DNA from: Chlorokybus atmophyticus
Taxonomy: Eukaryota > Streptophyta > Chlorokybophyceae > Chlorokybales > Chlorokybaceae
Assembly: GCA_009103225.1 (NCBI GenBank)
Contig: RHPI01002402.1
Location: 1,018,127 to 1,082,126, forward strand
Length of the DNA: 64,000 nucleotides
Direction of reading: 5' to 3'
Shown in pieces: positions 14,924-31,300 of the stretch. The notes beneath the pieces were generated by a model that saw nothing but the letters and a program-made list of their open reading frames with translations, was not told the origin of the DNA and did not search any database. Each line of letters starts with the position of its first letter. The first letter of the stretch is position 1. Made by a program: the position numbers and the translations under genes.

Positions 14924-15934
14924 TGGGTGATGGGGGTAAGACCGTGCCGTACGCCAACACCGCAAGCTCTGGCAATTTTGTCCTGCGCGGGGATCTCGCG
15001 CCTCAAGCGGGTGGGACAAATGTCGGCCCATCGTAAGTTGTTGTTGGTTTACATCTTTATATGCTGTACACGCACTTGAGCAGATACATACATGTACAGA
15101 GGCGACAAACCCACACCTATGACTGTGCGTGCTTGCAGACCCAAGGAGTATGCAATGACGGCAGTGGGGATGTGCGTGTCGATAACCGTTCGTATGGTAT
15201 AAACAAACGCACGCGTGTAAGCACACAACAACTGCTGCTTCTTGTTGTCCCCTTGCTTGTATTATAAGCCAGATGACGATGCTCATGTTGGAGTCTTACC
15301 TATATTTACAGTGGACAAATGCATGCTCACGCAGCGGGTGGTTGTGTGTGTGTGTTCTGAGCAGTATGCACAGCGCAAGCAATGGCCTTTGGAACGTGTT
15401 GCTGTGGACGTCAAGGAGCACACAAAGGAAGGTGATCCTGAGACTGCATGGATAATCACGCATGTGTGTAGCCCATCATTGTCAGTGTTGCTGCACTGAC
15501 AACGATCCACCAGTAGACAACTGTGCGAAGCTGAGTTTTATTCTGATGGGTTAAGTTGATGTTGATGCTGGTGTTGATTGTTGCTGTGTGAGTGGTGTGC
15601 CTGCACCTTGTGTACACACAGTAGTGGTGTGCCGTGTGCAGGTGCGCATGTACCAGACAGTCTGGAGATGACCCTCAAACTCTATGGGGATCTAACGGAG
15701 CAGCAGCGAAAGCGCCTGCTCGAGATATCAGGTGTGCTGTGTTCGTGTTTGGACGGCCACCATGTGCGTGTGTTGACAACTTGTCCGCGAGCGTGTTCAA
15801 TTACATGTGACCGCTGTGGACGCTGCTATGAGTAGCTTCCTAAAAGGGGCATTTTGTGGGCAGGGAACTGCCCAGTGAAGAAGATGATGATGGGTGGTAT
15901 GCCAAACGGTATTGCTATGCGATTGTTGTCATAG
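14924..15934 (+). CDS. OsmC/Ohr-family thiol peroxidase-like protein (5' partial)
   Basis: Exons: 14924-15032 (TASSGNFVLRGDLAPQAGGT, continuing NVGPS), 15139-15196 (PKEYAMTAVGMCVSITVRM), 15365-15431 (YAQRKQWPLERVAVDVKEH), 15642-15731 (SLEMTLKLYGDLTEQQRKR) and 15864-15934 (GNCPVKKMMMGGMPNGIAM, TAG stop). All phases join. The order matches OsmC proteins: a Gly-rich strand region, the helix with the first redox Cys (GMC), a Trp-Pro-Leu-Glu strand, and the second Cys in NCPV. Family members reduce organic hydroperoxides with this Cys pair; substrate and location here are not shown. The first exon starts in mid-codon, so at least one upstream exon is missing, most likely in the N-gap just before it. 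The acceptor at 15361/15364 is a GAGCAG tandem site that could include or omit one Gln. Confidence 0.85.
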
Positions 15935-16999
15935 TGTGACAACCTACCAAGTAGACCTTCTAATATGTCTACATATATGGCGTGCTGTAAGGAGAGGAGA
16001 GAGCAGCACAATGGCTATGGTTGCAGTTTCGGCAAAAGTATGCAACAGTTGACAGTCGAGATGGAGGTTTGGCAATGCGTGCCCTAGTTTGCAAGACCAT
16101 CACAAAAACTCACATCAATCGTTAGCAGGGTTGATAGCAATATTGAGGACAGCTCAAACTCGTCTGCGTTTGAGGGTGCGATTGAGGCAACATTGTTACG
16201 GGCCATTGGATGCGCTTGTAGCACGATTACTCGCGCAGGCACTGATCTGACACTGTGTCATTGTTTGCAACCTGGCATGGGAGAATCCAACAAACAGACA
16301 TGACACACCCTCCTAAACACCGTTGCAACCTCACGCGCAGCAGCTCTAACCAGCAGTACTCACACGCACACTAAGTCAGACCCACCCATAAAGCTTACCG
16401 GCAGACTGCATTTCCAGCGCACGCATCTTGGGATGGAGATGCCACACTCGTTATTATGATATCAGTGGTCGCCATGAAACGCAAGACTGCACTGCACACC
16501 AACGTCACCACCAATGCCACACACAGCACGACGCTGGTTATTCTGGCATGTGCCAGGAGAGGGTGCAGCTGCTGCACCCTTGTCGCAGCAACTGCACCTG
16601 CAACATTTAACCAAACTACACCCTTACAAGCAAAACTCAAACCAATTCTACGGACTTGTCCAAGCACTGCAAATTCTACACTAACAAATAGTGTACGTAA
16701 CAGGCACAGGCAAGTTGCAAGGGCTCTCAAAGAGCTCTCTGCAACAAGCTGTGGGCAACTTGCAGCTGTGTGCGCTGCTCAAATCGTTTTGGGGGAATGA
16801 TAAAGCGGTCAGCAGACATGGGTGATCACTAGAGCCACGGCTATGACGCGTGTGCTCGCTGCAATAGCGCCATCCATTTTGAGAACTTTGACCCACCGCT
16901 GCACATCAAATAAGAGTTAGTTGAGCTGTGGGATGACATTGGTGGGCACGTCCAATATCAACCTGAATGAAGCGGCAGCAGCTGGAGACACTGTCCAGC
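15935..16999. other. Intergenic between convergent OsmC and NEK genes
   Basis: No gene was recognised. A 19-nt perfect palindrome, GGGTGCAGCTGCTGCACCC, lies near 16560. Another inverted repeat around TTGCA..TGCAA is at ~16710-16760. Confidence 0.5.
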
Positions 17000-21058
<4,059 letters not shown>

Positions 21059-22698
21059 CTGAACAACAGATCTCGCTCCTCAGCGGAACCCAATCAGAAC
21101 TCGGCAACTCTGGAGGTGGGCTGCAAGCCAAGCCAGCAACACCGCTACTCCCAATACTGCTTGTGCCACGCTTCTAGCAGATCAAACACGTTCCTAAGCA
21201 GTAGCAACAGTGTTCAGCTCCGATCCTCCATCACCAGCCATGGCTTTCCAGCTGAGCTTGCGCTTCTCCACATACACACAGCAGCAGGAAAACAACACAC
21301 TAGCTAGCGAGCTGCACACAGCACAATGTGCAACACTGCTCTCTAAGCCACAAGCAGCAAGATTGTTTCCCACCCAGCCTCAAGGCTCACTGCCGCTGCT
21401 GCTGATTTGACTGAAAGATCGCTCTGCGCACACACAGCGTTGCGTGATGACTTTTCTTTCTTTTTGTCAAATTCGTCTCAGCAAGCGTTGGAGTGTCGCT
21501 CGCAAGGTTTGTCAGTCGGTTTGTGCCGTTAACTTTTGCATTGTACACCACACCAACCGAGAAGCCGGTCCATCAATTTTTTCTACGCTGGCCATTTCCT
21601 GCCTCAGAACTTCTGAGGCAGAGGATGCAGTCCTTATTTCATGAAGGACCGGATGCTTTAGGTCCTTCAACAGGACTCCTTTGGCATGTTGCGCCGGGGC
21701 TAAAGAGCGGCAGAGGTGGTTTTGCCGCCATGATAAAATTCACATTCGCGGGCGAAAAGAAGAGCCCCGCATAAATGCGTCCCTAAGCTCTAGATCATAT
21801 CTCGGTTAAAGGACTGACGGGGCCGTCAACGATCGCTGAGCCAGCGCCGCACGTGTGGACGCGAAGCCCCGTGCCGCAGCGTGGCGTGCGTACTCGCACA
21901 AGCTCTACGCACAAGCCGGACCTTCCCTGTGCGCCGTCATGTCGATCCATAGACTAGGATTGGGACAGCTGCAGGCCGTGAGATTCAAATCCCGGCTCAT
22001 CCGACGGTTTCGTAGCAGTGTGGCCGTTCTGGCTGTAGCTGGCAAGGCATCCCTTGACCGTCAGATGCATTATAACTCGAGACATTGACCGTTCGATGCG
22101 AAGCGGGTCTATCCCACCTCGGCGCCTGCCGCGTGAGTCATGCAGCAGTACGCGAATCCCGAAACCCTAGGTGGTGGAAAGTCTTTCCGCCGGAATCAGC
22201 CGCCTAGAAGCTCAAGAATTTTGAGGAAAACAAGTTGGGGAACTTTCTAGCCGATGCAACTCTGCAGCTCTTACTGCGACGTTGGTTGCGCAGTGCGTCT
22301 CAAGGTTGGCGCGTCGGAGAAGGTGGCGGCGGCGGAGGCGGTGTACTCCCAGCGTAGGTAAGCATTGGCATTGTCGTCATTGCTGGGGGCATGCGGAGTT
22401 TTGGTGTTTGCGCTAGGCTCTATTGTCCTTGCTTGCCGCGCGGCGCAAGGCGCTAGGCATTGCCGTCGGTGAACGGGTCTTTTGCCTGTTGCTGATGTTG
22501 TGTGTTGTCATTGTTTGGCACTGAGTGCCTGCCTTGTAGTTTCGTGCCTCCTGTTACATAAGTGCATGGCACTGGCACGCATTCGGTTGCAGGTGTTCCC
22601 TAAGCTGCCTTCGTTGCCTTGGTGGCATGCATGCGTTGCATGCTGTCGTGCCTTATCGTGCTATGACGCAAGCAATGGCCCATGTACTCGCAGGGAGG
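21059..22698. other. Divergent promoter/5' UTR region between NEK and H+-PPase
   Basis: It holds the 5' flanks of two divergent genes. An AGCGTAG|GTAAGC donor near 22358 and a CGCAG acceptor at 22693 suggest a 5' UTR intron in the PPase transcript. A cluster of small palindromes lies at 21600-21667, including the perfect TGCCTCAGAA-C-TTCTGAGGCA (21600-21620). Poly-T/pyrimidine stretches occur at 21450-21470. No extra gene was recognised. Confidence 0.5.
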
Positions 22699-25600
22699 AT
22701 GGAGTACATCATGAAGCATGCGCCGGCGCCGGCGCCGGGCCCGTATTGGCCAGACATGTCCATCTTTACGGATAGCGTTCCTAAGGTGCTCATCCCCGGG
22801 GCTTGCCTTGTGGGTATTGCGTTCGCCATCCTGCTGTGGCAGCTTGTCAGCCGCGTCAAGGTGGATGGCACTCGCTCATCTGGACGTGATTCTGAGGATG
22901 GCCTTCTCGCTGATGACCCCGAAATCGTGAAGAAGGTACGTGTTGCCCTTGCCGGTCGTGACGACACAGCTAGACACAGGCTGCTTAGCATGCATGTTAA
23001 CAAATTTTTGTGGTCCGCAGGTGGCAGACATCCAGGAGGCCATCAGCGAAGGTGCCGTTGCGTTTCTGACGGAAGAGTACCGCTACATTGGCATCTTCAT
23101 GACACTCTTCTCCGTGGTTGTTTTCCTTTTCCTGTCATCGTCTTCCGATCGCCCCTTCAGCCGGGACTGGGCTCCCTGCGCTGACGACGACACTAAGCTG
23201 TGCGCGCCGTCTCTGGCTGTTGGCTTCTTCTCAACGGTGGCCTTCGTCTTGGGTGCACTTACGTCCACCATCTCAGGCTTCCTGGGCATGAAAATTGCCA
23301 CCTATGCCAATGCGCGAACTACCCTTCAAGCTCAGCAGTCAATCGGCGCTGCTTTCGTGACAGCTTTCCGCTCTGGTGCTGTCATGGGTTTCCTGCTGTC
23401 CAGGTATGCACAAGTTTATCGTAGGAAGCAACTTAACCAACAAGACGTAGGGCACCATGCATGCCATGAATAGCATACATCAACTGCTTGACAATGATAG
23501 CTGCCATGCGATGTCAACATTCTCTTTCTGCAGCCTGGGCCTGTTGGTGCTTTATATCACCATTGCTGTGTTCAAGTTGTACTTCGGTGACGACTGGGGC
23601 ACCCTGTACGAATGCATCGCTGGTTATGGTCTTGGTGGGTCGTCGATTGCTCTCTTTGGACGCGTTGGTGGCGGTATCTACACCAAGGCTGCAGATGTCG
23701 GGGCTGACCTTGTTGGCAAGGTCGAGAAGGATATCCCCGAGGACGATCCCCGCAACCCTGCTGTAAGTCTCTGCCATGACGCATGCAACATGATTCACAT
23801 TTTGCTTGCATGCCCTTCCCCCCCCCCCCCCGCCACCCCAACCCCAACCCGGGGGATCCCCAGTGGTGCTGTGGTCACAGATGGCAGCATGGCAGCGGTC
23901 TGTGTCATAGTAAAACAAATATGATGCAGTCAGTCACTGTGCATAGATACATTAGCTGTCGCAGCTTTGCTAGCTTTCATCGCTGCTCCAGTAAACATGC
24001 GGGTGAAGTGCTTACCTGCCTACAGGCTGTGGACTCCCAAACTCATTACGTGTTGCTTGCAGGTGATTGCGGACAATGTTGGTGATAACGTTGGAGACAT
24101 CGCTGGCATGGGCGCTGATCTTTTTGGTTCATTCGCTGAGGCCACCTGTGCAGCGCTTGTCATTTCTGGTCTGTCCACCCTCGGGTCGCAGCACAACTTT
24201 GTGGCCATGTCCTTCCCACTGCTGGTAAGCGTCATTGCTCTCCCTTGCTGATGTTGGAGTGGGGGGGGGGAGCNCCACCGACCTTGCTGTGGTGCAGCGC
24301 ATTAAGGACATTGAGCCTAGCTTGAAACGTCAGCTGATTGTATCCACCTTCCTCATGACCCCCGTCATCTTCTTGATCTCGCACTACGCGCTGCCTGCTG
24401 AGTTCACCATGAAGATTACTGGTGCTGCCGACAAAGTTGTCAAGAACTGGCACGTGTTCTGGTGTGTGACATCAGGCCTTTGGGCGGGACTTCTCATCGG
24501 TTACGTCACGGAGTACTTCACTTCCAATGCATACACTCCAGTGCAGGATGTTGCGGATTCATGCCGCACAGGAGCCGCAACCAACATCATTTGTGAGTGC
24601 CTGTTGCCTGTTGCATTGGATAATCAAGGGGTCTTGCTTAGTGGTGCAGCTGGTCGTCAAGTCTGTATTGAGTATGGCCAGTCACTAACGCGTGGTGGTT
24701 ATGAACTAATCAGTCAAGACTACTGCTGACTGCCTGCATGGTTTGCACGCAGTTGGCCTTGCGCTTGGCTACAAGTCGGTGATTATTCCAGTATTCGCCA
24801 TCGCAGCGGCTATTTTCACCAGCTTCAGCTTTGCTGGCATGTATGGCATTGCATGCGCCGCTTTGGGCATGTTGTCTACACTGGCTACTGGACTGGCTAT
24901 CGATGCGTATGGCCCGATCAGTGACAACGCTGGTGGCATTGCTGAGATGGCTGGCATGGGTGAGGCAGTCCGTGACCGTACGGATGCCCTTGATGCTGCT
25001 GGTAACACAACTGCAGCCATTGGCAAGGTACGCAAGCTCTTTTCACCTATTGGCCACAATTGAAGATGCGCTGTCTTGTAATCTGGTTACTGTTGTCGAT
25101 GGGGAAGGGGGTTCACCAAAGAATGTTTTCTTTGCTTGCTTTACAGTCGCATGGTCAGGTCAGGTCGTCGCATCAAGCTGGTGCAGTTTTCTCAGTCGAG
25201 TATATTGTCATGTCTTGGCGTATTGGTAGTTGCTGGCTAAGCAGTCACTCCCCACCTTGCCCTGCACAGACAACGCAAAGATATGCAGAATCGTCACATG
25301 GGTGTGCACACTTATGCAGAACTTCGACTGTGACGGTTTTGCTGCTGTCGATCAGGCAGGGTGCAATGTGGTCTGAGTTTGTTTGCGCTTCCATGCAGGG
25401 CTTTGCCATTGGCTCAGCTGCTTTGGTGTCCCTTGCGCTGTTTGGTGCCTATGTCACACGCGCTGGCATCAGCACTGTTGATCTGCTCAAGCCCTTGGAG
25501 TTCTGCGGCTTGTTGGTCGGAGCTATGCTACCGTATTGGTTCTCGGCAATGACAATGAAGAGTGTCGGCAAGGCTGCCTTGGCCATGGTTGAGGAGGTCC

Positions 25601-26262
25601 GTCGCCAGTTCGCTGAGATCCCCGGCCTTATGGAGGGCACTGCCCGCCCTGACTACAAGCGATGCGTGAAGATCTCCACCGATGCCTCAATCAAGGAAAT
25701 GATTCCTCCAGGCGCTCTGGTCATGCTGACACCGGTGGTTGTTGGCATCCTGTTCGGGCCTGACGCCCTTGCTGGTGTCCTTGCTGGTGCCTTGGTGTCG
25801 GGAGTGCAGGTACATGTGCTGTCATTCAGGTTTTAACAGGTCTATCAAAAGGATCCTTGTTTGCTGCAACTAACCTTGATACGTCTCCCCAGATGGCCAT
25901 TTCGTCCTCCAACACTGGTGGTGCCTGGGATAATGCCAAGAAGTACATTGAAGTGAGTACATATGTCTTTGCAACAGTGATGCAGTTTGGGCTAACGGCG
26001 TTTTGTGTTTGGCCTTTGCAACAAAATAAGCTGACATAATCTCAAAAATCTCCAGGCTGGAGCGTCTGAGGCGGCGAGGGCACTGGGTGGCAAGGGATCC
26101 GATGCCCACAAAGCTGCTGTCACTGGTGACACTGTTGGCGACCCCTTGAAGGACACCTCAGGGCCAGCTTTGAACATTTTGATCAAGCTGATGGCTGTGG
26201 AGTCCCTGGTCTTCGCTCCTTTCTTCAAGACGCATGGCGGCATCATCTTTAAGCTTTTCTAG
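22699..26262 (+). CDS. Vacuolar-type H+-translocating inorganic pyrophosphatase, K+-dependent type
   Basis: Exons: 22699-22935, 23021-23403, 23534-23762, 24063-24224, ~24275-24592 (left part damaged), 24753-25027, 25399-25809, 25893-25952 and 26056-26262 (TAG right after ..IIFKLF). The protein is a multi-pass membrane pump that hydrolyses PPi to move protons into the vacuole or acidocalcisome. Family signatures are intact: [80 protein letters not shown], and near the end [16 protein letters not shown] and [23 protein letters not shown] carries Ala where K+-independent enzymes have Lys, pointing to the K+-dependent class. The start Met ([11 protein letters not shown]) is provisional. About 20 residues expected between exons ending 24224 and starting ~24275 are missing at a poly-G/N site. 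Confidence 0.95.
24261..24274. other. Collapsed poly-G with N inside the H+-PPase gene
   Basis: Ten G then AGC and an N. Only ~50 nt separate the donor at 24225 from [15 protein letters not shown]-coding sequence, too little for an intron plus the conserved membrane segment expected there. It is read as an assembly deletion rather than a gene defect. Confidence 0.7.
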
Positions 26263-28322
26263 GTGTCAGCCACAAATGCCGCGGTCCCGTAATATGAGCA
26301 CATTCTTTTGTAGAGGCTTGCACCTGTGAGCTCGACTAGCTCGTTAAAAACAGGCTGTAGTTTTGAACTATCTGCAGACCTGTTTGATATCATCTGCATT
26401 TAGGCCTTCCCGTAGTTCGCATAGTTTCGCAACATAGTATCAAGTCCCTGAGCTTGTCTTACACCAAGGTGCATACATCCTTAATTGCACATGCTTTCAG
26501 GTACTTTAGAACAGTGGTACTCTTCTGTAAACAGGCTGCGCATCAAGCGCAGCGGTTGTTCTGTGTTCCATGTGTTGCCAAAACTTCGTACCTCACTTCT
26601 CGTTTGTCTGCCTCAGTGTTCTATATGCCAAACATCATGCGCTTGTTGCTTGCGAATCGTAGATGATGATGTTCCTATACATGCAAGATGCATCACATGC
26701 TTGGCCTGCTACTGTGCCTTTCCGTTGCTGCTCAGCTAGGACAGCCCATGCGGGCAGGTGATGGACTTGGAATGCATGCATGACTAATGGCGTGAAGTAG
26801 CGGCAGTGATAGCATTTAACTAATGAATTGCTCCATTTGTGCGTCTCGCACTATGCCACACATACAACGACTTACGCCCTATGCAAGCACACATGGCAGT
26901 CCACTGCAGTCCCACATGCACAACCATTCACCCACCCAGAGCTGCATTCACTCATCAAAAACTACTGGCATCAAGGAAATGCAAGCAACATGTGCAACAT
27001 TCACTAGAGGGCTTACCCAGGGCAGAAATTGCTAGTAGGGCAGAAATTGCCAGTACAGCAACATCGTCATCCCTAGGGGCCTAATGCAACTTGCTAAGTG
27101 CAATTGAGATGACAATGGCATCGATGACACACAGCCATCGTAAGCGGGTGGCTGTGCCTGCAAGCAGTATAAGTGCCTGACCCGGTGGTTGGACATGTGA
27201 AACCAGGGTGTCTATGAGCATAGCGGTTGCATGAGCACAACTATTATGACTGCTGCATAGATAACATGCGACACAATGCAATGACAAGGCACTACAATGA
27301 CTGCTGACTGCAAACTGCATGGGTGCAATAGCACCTTCAATTATTGTACACTTTCGTCTTCTTCAATAACGCATGCACAACAATGAACAACCACAACCAC
27401 TACCCCCTTTGATTGATTACAAACTTTAGGGATACACAAAGCGTGCAATGCTATAAGTGCCTGGCTGTAGGTCAGAATGGTTAGGGTTTGGCAAGGTGAT
27501 TTCGTACTGACAACATTGCTTAGCACCATATTTGCTTACAAGCATGAAGCATGCTTCACAGCGTCCCAGCAATGCTACGCTCTAAGCAATTGCGTGCATA
27601 GAAAAAGATTAGTGCAATGCATTGTGGTTCCTTGCTGCAGCACGAAATGATGCGTCATTCGCAAATCTTTCTGCTGTCAAGGAGCTTGAACCCCTTATCT
27701 TTGTGACTTACTTACGCAACGCTGAAAAAGTCAAATCAATTCTACCCACAAAAGCACGTGCAGCGGATCGACCGAGTAGCAGCACAGCTACTACCGAGCA
27801 GATCAGCTGGAACTTTCAACAGCATAACTGATGCATACATGGTAAAAGTAGAGTAGGTGGTAGAGTGTTGGAGGCGCGCAATCGCATGATGTAGCCCGGT
27901 GGTTTTGTATAGTGAGTGAGGTAAGTGTGATGCATGCTGTGTGACATCATGATGTGATGGGTTGAATATGCATGCGCATACACAGTCCGCATTGTTTGTA
28001 CATGCACGGAGCGCCGAGCCATGACATCTGCAACAGCGTATGAGCACAGTATGTTGACAAAAATCAGAAAATCTGCAGTGCAGCTAGCGCCGAGCCTACT
28101 ACTTACTTTCTAGAAGCCGCTGACGGCACTAACTAGCATGTACAACAAGTTGCACCAATTGGTGCAGCAACACCATAGAAGGGTGCTCCAGTGGCTACGC
28201 ATACGTAAACCTAAAACGACGTATAGACAGAATATAACTACAGTAGTATTCACAGAAAGCGAGCTGGATGGATGGGATTCTCTAGACGTATGATGCTGCG
28301 TATATGTGGAAGCAACGCTGCA
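26263..28322. other. Intergenic between convergent H+-PPase and ATG1
   Basis: It contains the two 3' flanks. A TGTAA motif, the usual chlorophyte poly-A signal, occurs ~260 nt past the PPase stop (~26526). Duplicated GGGCAGAAATTGC words lie near 27020-27050. No gene was recognised. Confidence 0.5.
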
Positions 28323-31300
28323 TCAAGAAATCGTGTTTTGCGGAGCAGCAGCAGCCGCATTCAGCCTTTGCAGAGCCGCCGTACATGCCACATGCCGTGC
28401 GCGCACGGTGGAAGCATATTTGCGAAGTCGCTGTCTGTCCGCAGCCGTCAGCTTCAAGGGATTGGATGCGGATGTCAGTGCGGGCGCTTCAACCAAACAG
28501 AAGTAAAACAAAGCCTCGGACTGTGCATACTGAGCAGCAGCCTCTGCATAGTTCTCAATGACCTCCTCCACCTGCCGTAACATGGACAAATTGATCGTCA
28601 ATATTGATCTGCAAACGGCATTCGCCAAAGGCCTGCCTGCGGTGCCAGATGCCTTGAAAGCAGAATATCGAGGCAATGAGGTGACAAATTCAATTGGCAT
28701 GCAAACACTTAAGTACTGCTTACTGCTCCAATGCGCCCATAGCGCAAGGCTGCCTGATAGACTAGCTCGACAGCATCTGGCGTCCTCCACTGGCGCTCCA
28801 CTGTTTGCACACGAAAATCATGTTAGAACACGTGCATGCTTCTTGAGGTATAGTTCGCTGTCAGAGGCTGCCATGGGCAAGCAGTTCTTGGTGTGATGTT
28901 GTAAGGCATGGGACCCTTACCAGTGCCAAGGGAATTCACAAGACCATCTGTCTGCTGGACAGCCAGCATGAAGTCCTTCTCTACAGCAGCGCTACCGGCA
29001 GCTGCATCATGAACAGTCGAGATTAAATCTCGGGGATCCCTCCAGGCTTGTGCAACCATCAATGATGTGTGGAGGACCTCCAGGCGCAGCACGTGCAGCG
29101 CGAGGGCTGCCAGTTTCTGCCCAGCTTCCAACTGCCAAAACAATCTGGTTAGCGCCCGGCCTTGGTACGTCACAACAGGCGGCACGCGCAGGTCCACACC
29201 TTGTGATCTGCTAGCTCTAGAATCAGCTTGGCACAGCGCTGAAGAGAGGTCAGGCGTACAGATGGCACATCAGACGGTTGTTGGGGCTCATCCATGTCTT
29301 TGCGCTGTGCTGCCTGGTGCATGTACGACGGCTGCAGAACAAGCCACATGTTTGGTCGTACCTGACAGCAACCACGACCCAACCCTTAGTTACAACATAA
29401 ATGCTTGGCACACCTGTGGCATGCTATGTGGCCTTGGACGATGTGGGGAGGTGCTGTGGTGCACCAGAGGAGATGTGGGTGTTGCGCTGCGACGAGCGGC
29501 AGAGGTGCCCTGAGGAGACATTGTCCTTGGGGGTGGCGTGGGTGTCCTCACTGGGGCGCTCCGAGAGTGCGAAAGAGGTGAAGCTGGTCGACTGTCGCTG
29601 AAGCCAGGCTTAGGTACAACCACGTACTCACGCTCGATGCACTCAAACGAGTCCAACTCTGGGAGCACAGCCATCTCGTAAGCCGTAATTCAAACCAATG
29701 ACACACAGCCAGAAAGCAACTCACCGCCACGCGCAGAGCCTGAGCGCCAGCCGCCAGCGCTGTCCACGGCTGTTGTGACTGATGTTGTCTTAGCCTCCGA
29801 CAGGTCTCTGGCGGAAGGCACCTTCACTGGTGGTCGAACACTGACTTGCGGGCTGCATACAGCATGACTTCAGCTAGTTGTAAGGGATGGTGGCAAGTCA
29901 ATCGCAAGTGACCAGCAATGCATGCACTAAGCCAGCCCCCTCAAAAGCAGACTGGTGAATGAGTAGTCCAGTGACAGCAAACGCAGCAAGGCCTTGTTCG
30001 TTGGACAGCTGACACAGGAACCTGCAAGCCATGCTGGTTACGACATTACCTGCTGGGCAAATTTTGTGCCCTGGTGTGTGGCTGCGCCTTTGGATCGTTG
30101 CTGCTTTTTATCGGAGGCACTGAAGGGAATGGCGGCTCATCATCCATTGCGAAGGGCATTACAGGTGACCCATCGTCCCCAGAAACTGCTCTGCCACCAT
30201 CAACATCTCCTTCATTATGGGCGGGCTCAGCTGTGCCAAGCCGACTGTCTCGCGGCAGTATCACAGTCGAGTCTGTCATCAGAGTTGGCCTGTAGAACAA
30301 CAGATGTTGAAGCTTACGAGACTTCCACAACAGCTGCTGCAAAGCTTGCTGCTCTTGAGACTTACTTCATTCCCAAGAAGGGGTGCCTAAAGAACTCCTC
30401 AAAAGACAGACGTTCCACTGCATACATCCCGGGCACAAGGTCAGCACAGTATCGAATTAACTTGCTGACGGCACACTTGTGCATCAATACAAGAAGACTG
30501 CTAGGCAGGTCAACCAAATGTACCTGGATTGCGTCGCAGCAGCAGCCGGCACATGCTGATGCACGCCTCTGAAAGCCCATGTGAGACCGCTTGCGGAATA
30601 TGGGGCTCATTCCTCTCAATGTTGCGAAGTAGCTGCAACCAACACAGCGTGAAGTAGAGCACTCAGCGAATTTGGTCGCCCACGTGTATGCCTGTGTTCC
30701 GCTAAGTAAAGAGCGCAGCCTACCTGTACATGATTGGCGCCACTGAAAGGTGGGCGACCCGTGACCAGTTCAAACAATATGACACCTACACTCCACAAGT
30801 CCGCCTGCCAGCCGGACCAGGTTTCAATAAGACATGCAGCACAAGGATGGTGCTGGAACTGGATAGCGAATGCCCGCACCTTGGCATCATATTTCTGAAA
30901 CTGCAATATCTCAGGGGCCATGTACAACGGTGAGCCACACAGAGTCTCTGCCAGTCCTTGCGGCTGCAAAGACCTGACAAGCACCAGTTGAGTCATCAGC
31001 TCTGTAAGAACAACAGCAGGGGGTGCTACTGAAGTGGCATGCCATCATCAAAACGGACCTTGCAAAACCAAAATCCGCAATTTTTAATGTGGCACTATGG
31101 CTGTTTTCCGATAGCAATAGATTCTGCAAGTCACATAGGGTTGTCAGCCAGGTAGAAGGAGCTGCCACAATGGCCAAACTCTGCATGACGCAGGCTAGGT
31201 TGTGCCCACACAATGCACGTACAACAGCGTGATCTCTGCAATTACCTGGGGTTTTAGATCGCGATGAATCAGGTGGTTGGCACGTAGTACCTCGAGCCCT

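Noticed and set aside
21979-22003. tRNA-like GATTCAAATCCCGGCTC segment
   Set aside because: It resembles a T-loop, but the T stem does not pair and no matching acceptor 5' strand lies ~70 nt upstream.
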